DNA of 64,000 bases from Sphingomonas sp. (GTDB lineage Bacteria > Pseudomonadota > Alphaproteobacteria > Sphingomonadales > Sphingomonadaceae): contig NZ_JAPKNM010000050.1 in NCBI RefSeq assembly GCF_026460985.1, positions 1 to 64,000 on the forward strand. The letters run 5' to 3'. Below the pieces are notes generated by a model that was not told the DNA's origin, did no database searches, and saw only the letters and a list, made by a program, of their open reading frames with translations. Of this stretch, positions 9,457 to 19,191 are shown piece after piece. The first letter of the stretch is position 1; each line of letters starts with the position of its first letter. The translations under genes and the position numbers were made by a program.

Positions 9457-10977
9457 TCAGACCGGCTTGCCCTGGATCTCCGCCAGCGCGGCATCGTGCA
9501 GCGGCAGCGTCGCGGCGGCGCGCGCGACCAGATCGGCGATCTGCTCCAATTGGGCCCGGTTGGTGGCGGAATCGAGCGTATCGGCAAGGGGATTGTAGCC
9601 CTCGGCAAGCACACCCTGGCCGTTGAGCACAGCGAGCCAGCTCGCCTCGCGGAACAGCTCGTCGCTGCCCACAATCACCCGGCCCGAACGGCGATAATGC
9701 GCCTCGCGCTCCACGAGCGTCTCGGGCAGCGCCATGTGACGACATTGCTCCCAGAGGGGGTCCTGTCGGTCCTGGGCGTGGTAGTGGAGGATCAGGAAGT
9801 CCTTGATATTGTCCATGTCGGCGGCGAACAGCGCATCGAAGCGGCGTGCGAGCGCGGGATCGCAGTCGCGGTCCGGAAACAGCGCGAGCAGCTTGGCGAT
9901 GCCGCTCTGGATCAGGTGGATGCTGGTCGATTCGAGCGGCTCGAGAAAGCCCGACGAGAGCCCGATCGCCACGACGTTGCCGATCCAGGTGCGCCGCCGC
10001 CGTCCGGCCGTGAAGCGGAGGAAGCGCGGCTCCGCCAAGGCCTCGCCGTCGAGATTGGCAAGCAGCGACGCGGCCGCCGCGTCGTCGCTGACGAACCGGC
10101 TGGCATAGACATAGCCATTGCCGGTGCGGTGCTGGAGCGGGATGCGCCACTGCCAGCCCGCGGGCCGGGCAGTGGCGCGGGTGTGCGGCGTCGTCGCCGC
10201 CACGCGCGCGCAAGGCACCGCGACGGCGCGATCGCAGGGCAGCCAGTGCGACCAGTCGTCATAGCCGGCCTGCATCGCTCCCTCGATCAGCAGCGCGCGG
10301 AAGCCCGAGCAGTCGATGAACAATTCGCCTTCCAGCCGGTCCCCGCACGCCGTGAAGAGCGCAGTGACGAAGCCGGTCTCGGGATGCCGCTCGACACGCT
10401 CGAGCTTGCCTTCGACCCGCGTCACCCCGCTCGCCTCGGCGAGCCCGCGCAGGTGGCGGGCATAGAGGCTGGCGTCGAAATGATAGGCATAGCCGAGGGT
10501 CGAGAGGATCGACCGGGCATCGTTCGCCGGCTTGGCGAAACGGCCCTCTCGCGCCAGCCGCGTGGCGAGCGAGAAAGCGGCGAGGGGCAGATCCAGCCCT
10601 TCGGCCCGGGCCTTGAGCCAGCGATGGTGGAAGGCGACGCCGGGAAGCGGGATGCCGTATTGGCCGAAGGGATGGAAGTAACGATGCCCAGGCCGCGCCC
10701 AGTCGACGAACTCTATGCCGAGCTTGAACGTCGCCCCGGTGGCGCGGAGGAAGGCGGCCTCATCCAGCCCGATCAGCTCGTTGAACCAGTGGATGGTCGG
10801 GATCGTCGCCTCGCCCACTCCAACGGTCCCGATCTCGTCCGATTCCAGCAGCGCGATCGAAAGCCGCGGGCCGAAGGTCCGCGCGAGCGCCGTCGCGGTC
10901 ATCCAGCCGGCGGTGCCGCCGCCCAGGATGACCACTCGGCCGATCCGTCCCGTTCCAGCCTCGACGGTGTGCGTCAC
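9457..10977 (-). CDS. Tryptophan halogenase family flavoprotein
   Basis: 506 residues from a GTG start with GAGGG upstream. The FAD-binding motif is VILGGGTAGWMTATALA (residues 15-31). The conserved GVGEATIPT segment supplies the region that carries the catalytic Lys in PrnA-type halogenases, but here the aligned residue follows a different local sequence and a catalytic Lys is not obvious. The W-x-W-x-I-P signature is present as GWQWRIPL. Family members either halogenate indoles or have unknown substrates, and in sphingomonads and Caulobacter they often sit next to TonB receptors for carbohydrates, as here. It converges on the glycosidase-like gene and shares its locus with the receptor. I would not predict a halogenated product from this context alone. 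Confidence 0.85.
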   Translation of the reverse strand: MTHTVEAGTGRIGRVVILGGGTAGWMTATALARTFGPRLSIALLESDEIGTVGVGEATIPTIHWFNELIGLDEAAFLRATGATFKLGIEFVDWARPGHRYFHPFGQYGIPLPGVAFHHRWLKARAEGLDLPLAAFSLATRLAREGRFAKPANDARSILSTLGYAYHFDASLYARHLRGLAEASGVTRVEGKLERVERHPETGFVTALFTACGDRLEGELFIDCSGFRALLIEGAMQAGYDDWSHWLPCDRAVAVPCARVAATTPHTRATARPAGWQWRIPLQHRTGNGYVYASRFVSDDAAAASLLANLDGEALAEPRFLRFTAGRRRRTWIGNVVAIGLSSGFLEPLESTSIHLIQSGIAKLLALFPDRDCDPALARRFDALFAADMDNIKDFLILHYHAQDRQDPLWEQCRHMALPETLVEREAHYRRSGRVIVGSDELFREASWLAVLNGQGVLAEGYNPLADTLDSATNRAQLEQIADLVARAAATLPLHDAALAEIQGKPV

Positions 10978-11151
10978 GTGATACCCTCTGCCAGCGAGGC
11001 CCGCTTATGCGGTGCCAGCATAGCCCGACGGGGCCGGGTTGGCGCCTGCAAAAACCGACGGCCGGCGCAGGCGAATCCATATCGGCTTTTGGCCCTGAAG
11101 TTGTCCCAAAAACGAGGGTTGACCAATCCTCACGAAGACATCAAAGGTCGA

Positions 11152-11175
11152 AAACCCGCAGATTTCTGCGGGTTT
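11152..11175. terminator. Perfect 10-bp hairpin before tRNA-Thr
   Basis: AAACCCGCAG (11152-11161) and CTGCGGGTTT (11166-11175) are exact reverse complements around a 4-base ATTT loop, with A-rich and T-rich flanks on the two sides. It has the shape of a bidirectional intrinsic terminator. It lies 10 bases upstream of the mature tRNA-Thr 5' end, so it could alternatively be part of the tRNA precursor leader. Confidence 0.5.
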
Positions 11176-11185
11176 CAGGTGGTGC

Positions 11186-11261
11186 GCCGGGTTAGCTCAG
11201 CTGGTAGAGCAGCGGTTTTGTAAACCGAAGGTCGCGGGTTCGATCCCTGCACTCGGCACCA
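11186..11261 (+). tRNA. tRNA-Thr(TGT)
   Basis: Complete cloverleaf of 76 bases with encoded CCA (11259-11261). Acceptor arms GCCGGGT (11186-11192) and ACTCGGC (11251-11257) pair with one G-T wobble. The D-arm GCTCAGCTGGTAGAGC and T-arm GGTTCGATCC are canonical. The anticodon loop is TTTGTAA, giving TGT. The outermost anticodon-stem pair is a G-A mismatch. It ends 5 bases before the stop of the minus-strand esterase. Confidence 0.97.
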
Positions 11262-11266
11262 TCCCC

Positions 11267-12229
11267 CTAAAGCCAGCCGTGGCGCGCGGCGAACGTCTTG
11301 AACAGCTCGAACCAGACATGCGGCTTGCCGTCCGCGCCGATCAGCGGGATCCCGTGCCCGCCCTTCTCGGCGATCATCAGCTCGGAGGGAATACCGGCCG
11401 CCTGCAGCGCCGTGAACATCGCCAGGCTGTTCGTCGCCTTGACGGTCCTGTCGTCGGCGGCGTGGCAGACGAAGGTCGGCGGCATCGATGCGGGCACGTT
11501 GCGCTCGAGCGACCAGGCCTGGGCGAGCGCGTCCGACGGATTGGCGCCGAGCAGCTCCCGGCGCGACTGGCCATGCGCGATCGGCGGCAGCATCGAGACC
11601 ACCGGGAAGAACATCCCGAGCGCGACCGGACGGATCGGCTGGCCGTCGGCGGCGTCGAGGGGATCATAGGCCGCATTGTCGACATGCTCGCCGAGCTGTC
11701 CCGCCAGATGTCCCCCCGCCGAAAAGCCGATCGCGGCGACGCGGGCGGGGTCGATCCGCCATCTGGCGGCGCCGGCGCGGATCAGGCGCATCGCGCGCTG
11801 CGCGTCCTGCAGCGGCGCGGCGGGCCCGGCCTTCCATCCGTCGTGGGGCAAGCGATAGAGCAATTCGAATGCGGTGATCCCCTGCGCGGCGAACATCCGC
11901 GCGATCTTCGAGGGCGCGCGCCCGACCGCGACGCGCGTATAGCCGCCGCCGGGAATGAGCAGCACCGCGGCGCCGTTGGGGCTTGCCGCGCGGGCCACGG
12001 TCATCGCAGGGGTTCCGACATGCGGCCAGGCGATGTCGTCGGGCGGCCCCGAGGGCGAGCGTTGGACGGTTTCGTCGCGGACCGCTAGCCCCTCGCCGCC
12101 GGGCGGGACACCGGGCCAGAGGTGGACGCGCTCGGCAGCCGGCGCCGCCCGCGTCTCGGGAATCCCGGCGAGACCGAGCGCCAGCCCCGTCGCGAGGATC
12201 GCGCGGCGGTCCATGGCGATCGAACTCAC
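11267..12229 (-). CDS. Alpha/beta-hydrolase, acetyl-esterase type (exported)
   Basis: 320 residues from a GTG at 12229 that overlaps the chemoreceptor stop as GTGA; an ATG five codons later (12214) is the alternative. The N-terminus ([16 protein letters not shown]) is a signal peptide with an Arg pair, possibly Tat-type. The hydrolase core shows PGGGY (oxyanion loop), [11 protein letters not shown] (nucleophile Ser) and late D and H ([22 protein letters not shown]). The architecture matches carbohydrate acetyl esterases related to BD-FAE/Axe. It is a paralogue of the gene at 24769-25758 and sits at the 3' end of the kduI-kduD-kdgK operon, so it probably removes acetyl groups from pectin or oligosaccharides in the periplasm. 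Confidence 0.8.
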   Translation of the reverse strand: MSSIAMDRRAILATGLALGLAGIPETRAAPAAERVHLWPGVPPGGEGLAVRDETVQRSPSGPPDDIAWPHVGTPAMTVARAASPNGAAVLLIPGGGYTRVAVGRAPSKIARMFAAQGITAFELLYRLPHDGWKAGPAAPLQDAQRAMRLIRAGAARWRIDPARVAAIGFSAGGHLAGQLGEHVDNAAYDPLDAADGQPIRPVALGMFFPVVSMLPPIAHGQSRRELLGANPSDALAQAWSLERNVPASMPPTFVCHAADDRTVKATNSLAMFTALQAAGIPSELMIAEKGGHGIPLIGADGKPHVWFELFKTFAARHGWL

Positions 12230-13557
12230 CGCGCCACCTCGGTCATGAGCTGCCCAACCGTCTCCTCGATGCGATGCAGCGCCTTGCCCGCCTCGGCCGC
12301 CCTGTACCCGGCGTCCTGCGCCGCGGCGGACAGTTCGGAGATGCGTCCGCTGATCTGCGAGATCAGCACCGCGATCTCGCGCGAGGACATGGCGGTTTCG
12401 TCGATCGAGGCGAGGATCGCCCCGACCGTCGACACCTGCGCCTCCATCTCGGACGAGAGGCCGCGCACGCGTTCCATCAGCTCGGTCACGATCGCCAGGA
12501 TCGCCTGGTTGGTCTGCGCCATGATCTCGCTGGCGCTCTGGGCCTCGCGGATGGTGGCGGTAACGCCGCCGGTGGCGTCGGCCGCCTGATCCGCGAGGCT
12601 GCGGACCTCCTGCGCGACCACCGCGAAGCCGTGCCCGCGCTCGCCCGCCCGCGCCGCCTCGATGCTTGCATTGAGCGCGAGCAGCTTGGTCTGCTGGGCG
12701 ATGCCGGCGATCAGCGTCAGCACCGATTCGATCTGCGTCGTATGCGATGCGAGGCTCGCGGCGTTCTCGGCACCCTGCACCGCGATCGCATCGGCGCGAC
12801 CGGCGACTTCGGACGCGGCCTGCGCCTCCTCGCGCGCGCGATCGAAGGCGGAGATCAGCACCGCGGCGCTCTCGGCCGACTGGCTCATCGCAGTCGCCGA
12901 CTGATCCGCGGCGGTGGCGACTTCGGCGGCGGGCTTGCTGAGCGACTGCATCTCCGCCGCTGTGCGTTCGGTGAACTCCGCGACGTCGCGGCTGGCACGC
13001 GCGCTGCTCGTTATCGCTTCGCCCAGCTGCGTGCGGACCGCCGCCGTCTCCTCGCGCATCGCGGCCTGCGCGCGCACGCGGGCGATCGCGCGCAGCCGGC
13101 TCGCGATGATCTCGAACTCGATCCCGGCGAGCTTCTGGGTCGAACGGGTGAGTCGCTCCAGTTGGGCGGGATCCTGCGTCAGCTCGAAGAACAGCGCATG
13201 GATCCGCATCTGCGCGACGAGCATCGATGCCGCCACCACCGAGAAATCGAGATCGTGCTGCGCGATGCGATCGGCCTCGGCGACGACGGTATCCAGCCAT
13301 AGCTGGTTGATCGGCCGCGCCAGCTTGGCGCGCGCATATTCGACACGTGACGCGACGAGATCGTCCGATACGGACCCGCCCGCACGCCGCTCGAGCAAGT
13401 CGCGCGCGATGCCCGCGATGCGCGGCTCGATGAACGTCCAGGCCTCGCGCAGCTCCGCCTCGAAGCCGTCGTCGATCGCGTAGCTATGCCGCAACGCCGC
13501 GGCATCGGGCCGCGGCAGCGCCGCTTCATCGGCGGCTGCGATCCTCTCCTTCAACAT
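12226..13557 (-). CDS. Soluble methyl-accepting chemotaxis protein with globin-like sensor
   Basis: 443 residues, no signal peptide and no transmembrane helix. Residues 1-165 are all-helical ([50 protein letters not shown]) in a pattern like the protoglobin sensors of HemAT-type receptors, but a heme-ligand His is not evident. Residues 180-440 form the long coiled-coil signalling domain with the tip [20 protein letters not shown]. It would signal to CheA/CheW, none of which are in the window. It has GGGGAGGGT before the ATG, follows kdgK by 39 bases and overlaps the esterase start by 4, so it is likely expressed with the hexuronate genes. Confidence 0.88.
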   Translation of the reverse strand: MLKERIAAADEAALPRPDAAALRHSYAIDDGFEAELREAWTFIEPRIAGIARDLLERRAGGSVSDDLVASRVEYARAKLARPINQLWLDTVVAEADRIAQHDLDFSVVAASMLVAQMRIHALFFELTQDPAQLERLTRSTQKLAGIEFEIIASRLRAIARVRAQAAMREETAAVRTQLGEAITSSARASRDVAEFTERTAAEMQSLSKPAAEVATAADQSATAMSQSAESAAVLISAFDRAREEAQAASEVAGRADAIAVQGAENAASLASHTTQIESVLTLIAGIAQQTKLLALNASIEAARAGERGHGFAVVAQEVRSLADQAADATGGVTATIREAQSASEIMAQTNQAILAIVTELMERVRGLSSEMEAQVSTVGAILASIDETAMSSREIAVLISQISGRISELSAAAQDAGYRAAEAGKALHRIEETVGQLMTEVAR

Positions 13558-13596
13558 GCACCCTCCCCGGGAAGTCCTCGCATTTTCTCGTTATCG

Positions 13597-14604
13597 TCAT
13601 CGCCGCACGTCCAGTCCGCCGCCCTCGAAGGCGGCGATATCCGCGCGCGTGAACAGGCTCGCATCGCCCGGCAGCGAATGCTTGAGCGCGGTCAGCGCCA
13701 GCCCCGCCTTCGCCGCGGCGCGCGCATCGCCATGGCTTTCGATCAGGCCGTGCAGCACGCCCGCCGCAAAGGCGTCGCCCGCGCCGATCCGATCGACGAC
13801 GCCGGCGATCAGCACTTCGTCGGTCTGGTGTGCGCCGCCGCGCGTATCGACTCGCGCCGAGATGCGGTGGCTGTCGGCATCGTCGACATGCCGCGCGGTC
13901 GAGGCGATCGTCTGGAGCTTGGGGAAATGCGCGAAGGCCGCTTCCGCCGCCTCGCGCCGCCGGTCCGAGCCTTCGCCCGAAAAGGGCTTGCCGAGCAGCA
14001 GCGACACGTCGCGGTGATTGCCGAACAGCACGTCGGCATGCGCGACCAACCGGTTGAGCACCGCGCGCGGATCGCTGTCCCAGGCTTCCCACAGCTTCGC
14101 ACGATAATTGCCGTCGAAGGAGACCGGGATGCCCTTGGCCGAGGCCGCCTCGGCTGCGCCGATCGCGGCCTCCGCCGTGTTGTGGCCGAGCGCCGGAGTG
14201 ATGCCCGACAGGTGGAGCCGGGTGGCGCCTTCGAGCAGACGGTCCCAGTCCCAGCTGGCGGCCGGGCGGGTGGCGAACACCGAATGCGCCCGGTCATAGA
14301 CGACTTCGGAAGCCCTGAGGCCCGCGCCGGGGGTCAGGAAGTACAGGCCGAGACGCCCCTCCTCGCTCGCCACGGTCGAGGTATCGACGCCGCGCCGGCG
14401 CAATTCGCCGAGTACCGCGCCGCCCAACGGATTGTCGGCGACCGCGCTGATCATGCGCGTGGCATGGCCGAGGCAGGCAAGGCCGATGGCGACGTTCGCC
14501 TCGGCGCCGCCGACATTCACTTCGAGCTTCGGGGTCTGCAGCAGCAGCTCGCGCCCGGGCGGCGAGAGCCGCAGCATCACCTCGCCGAAGAATGCGATGG
14601 TCAT
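13597..14604 (-). CDS. kdgK: 2-keto-3-deoxygluconate kinase
   Basis: 335-residue PfkB-family sugar kinase that phosphorylates KDG to KDPG, the last step before aldol cleavage in pectin and hexuronate breakdown. The N-terminus is IAFFGEVMLRLSPPG. The first PfkB signature lies around GGAEANVAIGLACLG (31-45), and the second carries the catalytic Asp in DRIGAGDAFAAGVLHG. The start ATG at 14604 overlaps the stop of kduD (ATGA), which fixes it against a longer open frame. It belongs to the kduI-kduD-kdgK operon. Confidence 0.93.
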   Translation of the reverse strand: MTIAFFGEVMLRLSPPGRELLLQTPKLEVNVGGAEANVAIGLACLGHATRMISAVADNPLGGAVLGELRRRGVDTSTVASEEGRLGLYFLTPGAGLRASEVVYDRAHSVFATRPAASWDWDRLLEGATRLHLSGITPALGHNTAEAAIGAAEAASAKGIPVSFDGNYRAKLWEAWDSDPRAVLNRLVAHADVLFGNHRDVSLLLGKPFSGEGSDRRREAAEAAFAHFPKLQTIASTARHVDDADSHRISARVDTRGGAHQTDEVLIAGVVDRIGAGDAFAAGVLHGLIESHGDARAAAKAGLALTALKHSLPGDASLFTRADIAAFEGGGLDVRR

Positions 14605-15353
14605 CGCGCGAGCCACCCGCCGTCGACCGCCAGGACATGGCCCTGAACGTAATCCGAAGCCGAGGACGCAAGGAATACCGCGGCGCCGCCGAGATCGCCG
14701 GGATCGCCCCAGCGGCCTGCCGGGATGCGCTCGACGATCTGGCGATTGCGGGTCTCGTCGGCCTGGAGGGCGGTGGTGTTGTTGGTGGCGATATAGCCGG
14801 GCGCGATCGCGTTGACGTTGATCCCCTTGGCCGCCCATTCGCAGGCGAGCAGCTTGGTGAGGCCAGCCACGCCCGACTTGGAGGCGGTGTAGCTGGGCAC
14901 GCGGATTCCGCCCTGGAAGCTCAGCATCGAGGCGATGTTGATGATCTTGCCGCGACCCTGCGCGGCCATGTGGCGGCCGGCGGCCTGGCAGAGGAAGAAC
15001 ACCGATTTGAGGTTGGTGTCGATCACCGCGTCCCAGTCTTCCTCGGTGAAGTCGAGGCTGTCGTTGCGGCGGATGATCCCGGCATTGTTGACGAGGATGT
15101 CGAGCCCGCCGAGCTTTTCCACAGCTTCGTCCACAATTCTGCCCACAGGCTCGATGGTGGAGAGGTCGGCGGAGATGATCTCGGCCTTCACTCCGAGCGC
15201 ACGGGCCTTCTCCACCGTCTCGGTCGCGGCCGAGCGGCCGACCGCGGCGATGCTGGCGCCCGCGCCGGCCAGCGCCAGCGCGATGCCCTGGCCGATACCG
15301 GTATTCGCACCGGTGACGATGGCGACACGGCCAGTAAGGTCGAAGGGGTTCAT
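14601..15353 (-). CDS. kduD: 2-deoxy-D-gluconate 3-dehydrogenase
   Basis: 250-residue short-chain dehydrogenase. The cofactor loop is VTGANTGIGQG (13-23), NNAG is at 89-92, and the catalytic residues are Ser142, Tyr155 and Lys159 (SYTASKSG). It reduces 2,5-diketo-3-deoxygluconate to KDG, following KduI. The ATG at 15353 with GGAGTAG upstream gives the family's usual length; a longer frame starts inside the neighbouring repeat. It is 105 bases downstream of kduI, separated by the inverted repeat 15362-15451, and overlaps kdgK by 4 bases. Confidence 0.94.
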   Translation of the reverse strand: MNPFDLTGRVAIVTGANTGIGQGIALALAGAGASIAAVGRSAATETVEKARALGVKAEIISADLSTIEPVGRIVDEAVEKLGGLDILVNNAGIIRRNDSLDFTEEDWDAVIDTNLKSVFFLCQAAGRHMAAQGRGKIINIASMLSFQGGIRVPSYTASKSGVAGLTKLLACEWAAKGINVNAIAPGYIATNNTTALQADETRNRQIVERIPAGRWGDPGDLGGAAVFLASSASDYVQGHVLAVDGGWLAR

Positions 15354-15361
15354 CTCTACTC

Positions 15362-15451
15362 CGTCATTCCCGCGAAAGCGGGAACCCAGCTCCCGCCGTC
15401 GCGCCAAGATCATCGCGTGGGAGCTGGGCCCCCGCTTTCGCGGGGGTGACG
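15362..15451. repeat. Inverted repeat (CCCGCGAAAGCGGG family)
   Basis: The left arm (15363-15395), with core CCCGCGAAAGCGGG and an AACCCAGCTCCC flank, is mirrored by the right arm (15418-15451), GGGAGCTGGG followed by CCCCGCTTTCGCGGGGG. It lies between kduI and kduD, within an operon, and could fold into a strong mRNA hairpin that lowers downstream expression or protects the upstream message. Confidence 0.85.
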
Positions 15452-15458
15452 CCCAAAG

Positions 15459-16298
15459 TTACGCCAGCTGGCAGATGTCCAGCACGTTCATGTCGGTATA
15501 GTCCTGGTTCTCGCCGGCCATCGCCCAGATGAAGGCATAGGCCTTGGTGCCGCTCCCCATGTGGATCGACCAGGGCGGCGAGATCACCGCTTCCTCGTTG
15601 GCCATGACGATGTGCCGCATCGCCTCGCCTTCACCCATGTAATGGAAGACGCGGTCGTTGGGGCCGTCGAGCTCGAAGTAGAAATAGATCTCGCTGCGGC
15701 GCTCGTGGATGTGCGGGGGCATGGTGTTCCACACCGAGCCGGGCTTGAGCACGGTCAGGCCCATCACCAGCTGCGCGCTGTCGCACACGCCCGGGATGAC
15801 GAGCTGGAAGATCGTCCGCTCGTTCGATTCCTCGAGGCTGCCGCGCTCGAGCGCATTGGCGTCGGCGATCGACAGTTTCCGCGTCTGGAAGCCCTTATGC
15901 GCCGGGCACGAGGCGAGGTAGAAGCGCGCACCGTTGCCGGAGAACTGCACGTCCTTGGCGCCCATGGTGACGTAGAGGCAGTCCTTGTTGCCCAGCGTGA
16001 AGGTCTCGCCATCGACGGTGACAGTGCCTTCGACCGAGCCCACATTGACCACCGCTAGCTCGCGGCGCTCGAGGAAGGGATGGCCCGCCGCCGACGCCGG
16101 TTCGGTCTGGTCGGGCAGCTTCACCGCGCTCGCGCCCACCGCGACGCCGCCGATCACGAAGCGGTCGGCATGGGTGTAGTTGAGCACGCACTCGCCCTCG
16201 CGGAACAGCCCGTCGATCAGATAGCGATCGCGCAGCTCCTCGTTCGAGACGCATTCCATCATGTCGGGATGCGTGGCGTAGTAGGTACGGTCGAACAT
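15459..16298 (-). CDS. kduI: 5-dehydro-4-deoxy-D-glucuronate isomerase
   Basis: 279 residues, the usual family length. It interconverts 5-keto-4-deoxyuronate and 2,5-diketo-3-deoxygluconate in the cytoplasm. The zinc-binding residues of the cupin fold are readable as His196, His198 and Glu203 (HIHERRSE) and His246 (SIHMGSG), matching the E. coli enzyme. The ATG at 16298 with ACGGAGT upstream is preferred over the longer open frame. It lies 28 bases downstream of uxaC on the same strand. Confidence 0.96.
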   Translation of the reverse strand: MFDRTYYATHPDMMECVSNEELRDRYLIDGLFREGECVLNYTHADRFVIGGVAVGASAVKLPDQTEPASAAGHPFLERRELAVVNVGSVEGTVTVDGETFTLGNKDCLYVTMGAKDVQFSGNGARFYLASCPAHKGFQTRKLSIADANALERGSLEESNERTIFQLVIPGVCDSAQLVMGLTVLKPGSVWNTMPPHIHERRSEIYFYFELDGPNDRVFHYMGEGEAMRHIVMANEEAVISPPWSIHMGSGTKAYAFIWAMAGENQDYTDMNVLDICQLA

Positions 16299-16326
16299 GG
16301 GATACTCCGTTGGTTCTGTGTCTGGT

Positions 16327-17775
16327 TCAGGCCGCGGCGGCGACGGGCGCCGGCGCGGGTTGGTCGAGCTTGTAGGCTTTCCGCACGAGGCCGTTGGTGA
16401 GCTCGTGCGCGAGCTCCGCGGCCTCCCAGTCGAGCAGCCGCCCCTCGGCCACCAGCTGGGCGAGAAAGCCGCAATCCACACGGCGCGCGACGTCGTGGCG
16501 CGCAGGGATCGAGAGGAAGGCGCGGGTGTCGTCGTTGAAGCCGACGGTGTTGTAGAAGCCCGCGGTCTCGGTCACCTGCTCGCGGAAGCGGCGCATGCCC
16601 TCGGGGCTGTCGTGGAACCACCAGCTCGGGCCCAGCTTGAGGCATGGATAATGCCCAGCCAAAGGCGCGAGCTCGCGCGCATAGGTCGTCTCGTCGAGCG
16701 TGAAGAGGATGATCGAGAGCTCGGTCGAGGTGCCGAAGCGATCGAGCAGCGGCTTCAATGCATGGACGTAATCGGTGCGCATCGGGATGTCCGCACCCTT
16801 GTCGCGGCCATGGCTCTCGAACAGCCCGCCATTGTGGTTGCGGAAGGAGCCCGGATGGATCTGCATCACCATCCCGTCCTCGACCGACATCGCCGCCATC
16901 TCGGTGAGCATCTGCGCGCGGAACAGCTCGGCGTCCTGCGGGGTCCAGTTCTTCGACAGGATCGTGCGGAACAGCCGCTCGGCCTCGTCATAGGAAAGGT
17001 TGGCGGTCTGCGCGGTCGGATGGCCGTGATCGGTCGCGGTCGCCCCGGCGGCGCGGAAGTCGGCGCGGCGCTTGCGGTGCGCGGCGAGATAGCCGTCCCA
17101 CGAATAGACGTCCTCGCCGGTCAGATCGGCGAAGGTACGCATCGCGCCGGCGAACTGCTCATGCTCGACATCGATCACCGCGTCGGGGCGATAGGTGGTG
17201 ACCACCCTTCCCTTCCATCCCGATTTATGGATCGCGTGATGCGGCGAGAGATCGTCCTGCGGCCCCTCGGTGGTCGCGAGGAACGCGATCCCGAAGCGGT
17301 CGAACAGCGCGCGGGGCTTGAACGCGTCGCTCGCCAATTTCTCGTTGATGCGGTCGTAATAGAGATCGGCGGTCGAGTCATCGAGCGCGACGTCGAAGCC
17401 GAACACCTCGGCGAAGACATGGCCGAGCCACACGGAGGACGGCGTGCCGCGGAACAGGTGGACATTCTCGGCGAAGGTCCGCCACGCCGCGCGCGGATCG
17501 GTCGCCGGCATGCCGGCCTTGCTGGGCACGCAGAGATCGTCGAGCGCGACGCCCTGCGAATAGAGCATGCGGTAGATATAATGGTCGGGCGAGAGCAGCA
17601 GCTCGGTCGCGTTCGACCAGTTTTCGTCGGTCGCGAACCATTTCGGGTCGGTATGCCCGTGCGGGCTGATGATCGGCAGCCCGGCCACCTCGGCATAGAG
17701 CGACCGCGCGATGCTCCGCGTCCGCTCGTCGGCGGGGAACAACCGGTCGGGGTCAAGCTTGAGGGGCCGGGCCAT
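16327..17775 (-). CDS. uxaC: Glucuronate/galacturonate isomerase
   Basis: 482 residues (about 470 in E. coli). It converts D-galacturonate to tagaturonate and D-glucuronate to fructuronate. It belongs to the amidohydrolase superfamily, with the HxH motif at 39-41 ([12 protein letters not shown]) near the N-terminus, plus conserved [18 protein letters not shown] near the C-terminus. The ATG has GGAGAAG upstream. It is followed by kduI and preceded 23 bases upstream by the MFS transporter, consistent with uptake and first catabolic step in one transcription unit. Confidence 0.95.
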   Translation of the reverse strand: MARPLKLDPDRLFPADERTRSIARSLYAEVAGLPIISPHGHTDPKWFATDENWSNATELLLSPDHYIYRMLYSQGVALDDLCVPSKAGMPATDPRAAWRTFAENVHLFRGTPSSVWLGHVFAEVFGFDVALDDSTADLYYDRINEKLASDAFKPRALFDRFGIAFLATTEGPQDDLSPHHAIHKSGWKGRVVTTYRPDAVIDVEHEQFAGAMRTFADLTGEDVYSWDGYLAAHRKRRADFRAAGATATDHGHPTAQTANLSYDEAERLFRTILSKNWTPQDAELFRAQMLTEMAAMSVEDGMVMQIHPGSFRNHNGGLFESHGRDKGADIPMRTDYVHALKPLLDRFGTSTELSIILFTLDETTYARELAPLAGHYPCLKLGPSWWFHDSPEGMRRFREQVTETAGFYNTVGFNDDTRAFLSIPARHDVARRVDCGFLAQLVAEGRLLDWEAAELAHELTNGLVRKAYKLDQPAPAPVAAAA

Positions 17776-17798
17776 CGATCTTCTCCGTTACGCTGCTG

Positions 17799-19094
17799 TC
17801 AGGCCCGCGAGGCCATATCGACTCGTTCGAGTCGGGGCGAGAGCAGATGGATGCAGAGCAAGGCGGTGAAATAGGCGCCTGCCGCGACCGCGAAGAGCGG
17901 CCAATAGGTCCCCAGCCGCTCGAGCACCTCGCCGGCGTAGAACGACATCAGCATGCCGCCGACCGCGCCCGCGGTGCCGCCGATGCCGATCACCGACCCC
18001 ACCGCCGCGCGCGGGAAGATGTCCGCGGGCACGGCGTAGAGGTTCGCCGAGAAGGCCTGGTGCGCCGCAGTCGCTACGCCGATGACCAGCACCGCCACCC
18101 AGACGCTCGAGATCGATTCCGCGGCCACCACCGGCAGGACAAGGCAGGCGCAGAGGAACATGGTGAGCTTGCGTGCACGGTTCGCGGTCCATCCCGCTTT
18201 CATCAGCCGCGACGACAGCCAACCGCCCGCGACGCTGCCGAAGTCCGAGATCAGGTAGATCGCCGCGAGCGGGAGGCCGAAGGTCATCAGGTTGAGATCG
18301 TAGCGCTCGAACAGATAGCCGGGCAGCCAGAACAGGAAGAACCACCAGATCGGATCGATGAAGAACTTGCCGAGCGCGAAGGCCCAGGTCTCGCGGCGGG
18401 TGAACACCGCGCCATAGCCGAGCGGCACGGTGGGGTCGGCGGGATCCTGCTCGATCCAGGCGAGCTCGGCCTGGCCGACCTTGGGGTGCTGGCGCGGGCT
18501 GCGGTACATCATCCACCAGGCGACCAGCCAGACGAAGCTCACCACGCCGGTGATCACGAAGGCCGAGCGCCAGCCCCAGGCGATCACCATCAGCGGCACG
18601 ATCAGCGGCGTGAGGATCGCGCCGATGTTCGAACCCGCGTTGAACACGCCGATCGCGAAGGCACGCTCCTTGGCCGGGAACCATTCGGTCACCGCCTTGA
18701 TGCCCGCGGGGAAATTGCCCGATTCGCCGATGCCGAGCCCGAAACGCGCCATGGCGAACTGGGTCATGGTCGATGCGGCGCCATGCGCGATATGCGCGAC
18801 CTGCCAGATCACGAAGGCGATCGCATAGCCGACGCGCGCGCCCGCGCTGTCGACGATCTTGCCGAAGGCGATGTAGCCGATCGCATAGGCGAACTGGAAC
18901 CAGATGATGACGCCGGCGAAGTCCTTCTCGGTCCAGCCCAGGTCCTGCATCAGCGTCGGCTTGAGCACGCCGATCATCTGGCGATCGACATAGTTGATCA
19001 CCGTCGCCGCAAACAGCAGCGCGACGATCATCCAGCGATAGCGCCCGGCGCGTTCCGCCGCGCCGGATAAAGTCGCTTCTCGCGTATCGCTCAT
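17799..19094 (-). CDS. MFS hexuronate-type transporter (ExuT-like)
   Basis: 431 residues, about 12 hydrophobic helices, of the anion:cation symporter branch of MFS. The family shows INYVDRQMIGVLKP after the first helix, GKIVDSAGARVGY in the 2-3 loop and GIGESGNFPAGIKAVTEWFP. Together with the position 23 bases upstream of uxaC this makes galacturonate/glucuronate uptake the likely role. The start has CAGGAGAGG upstream. The exact substrate is inferred from context. Confidence 0.85.
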   Translation of the reverse strand: MSDTREATLSGAAERAGRYRWMIVALLFAATVINYVDRQMIGVLKPTLMQDLGWTEKDFAGVIIWFQFAYAIGYIAFGKIVDSAGARVGYAIAFVIWQVAHIAHGAASTMTQFAMARFGLGIGESGNFPAGIKAVTEWFPAKERAFAIGVFNAGSNIGAILTPLIVPLMVIAWGWRSAFVITGVVSFVWLVAWWMMYRSPRQHPKVGQAELAWIEQDPADPTVPLGYGAVFTRRETWAFALGKFFIDPIWWFFLFWLPGYLFERYDLNLMTFGLPLAAIYLISDFGSVAGGWLSSRLMKAGWTANRARKLTMFLCACLVLPVVAAESISSVWVAVLVIGVATAAHQAFSANLYAVPADIFPRAAVGSVIGIGGTAGAVGGMLMSFYAGEVLERLGTYWPLFAVAAGAYFTALLCIHLLSPRLERVDMASRA

Positions 19095-19191
19095 TCAGCC
19101 TCTCCTGTTCGCCGCCTGGTTCCCGGCCCGCAGCTTGGTTGGTCGTTGGTTAGCCTGTCCCCTCCACAGAGGAAAGCCATGGTTTCGCATG

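Noticed and set aside
11267..13300. 677-residue minus-strand frame combining the esterase with sequence upstream
   Set aside because: The upstream 350 codons are an off-frame reading of the chemoreceptor gene. The esterase starts at the GTG/ATG near 12229/12214.
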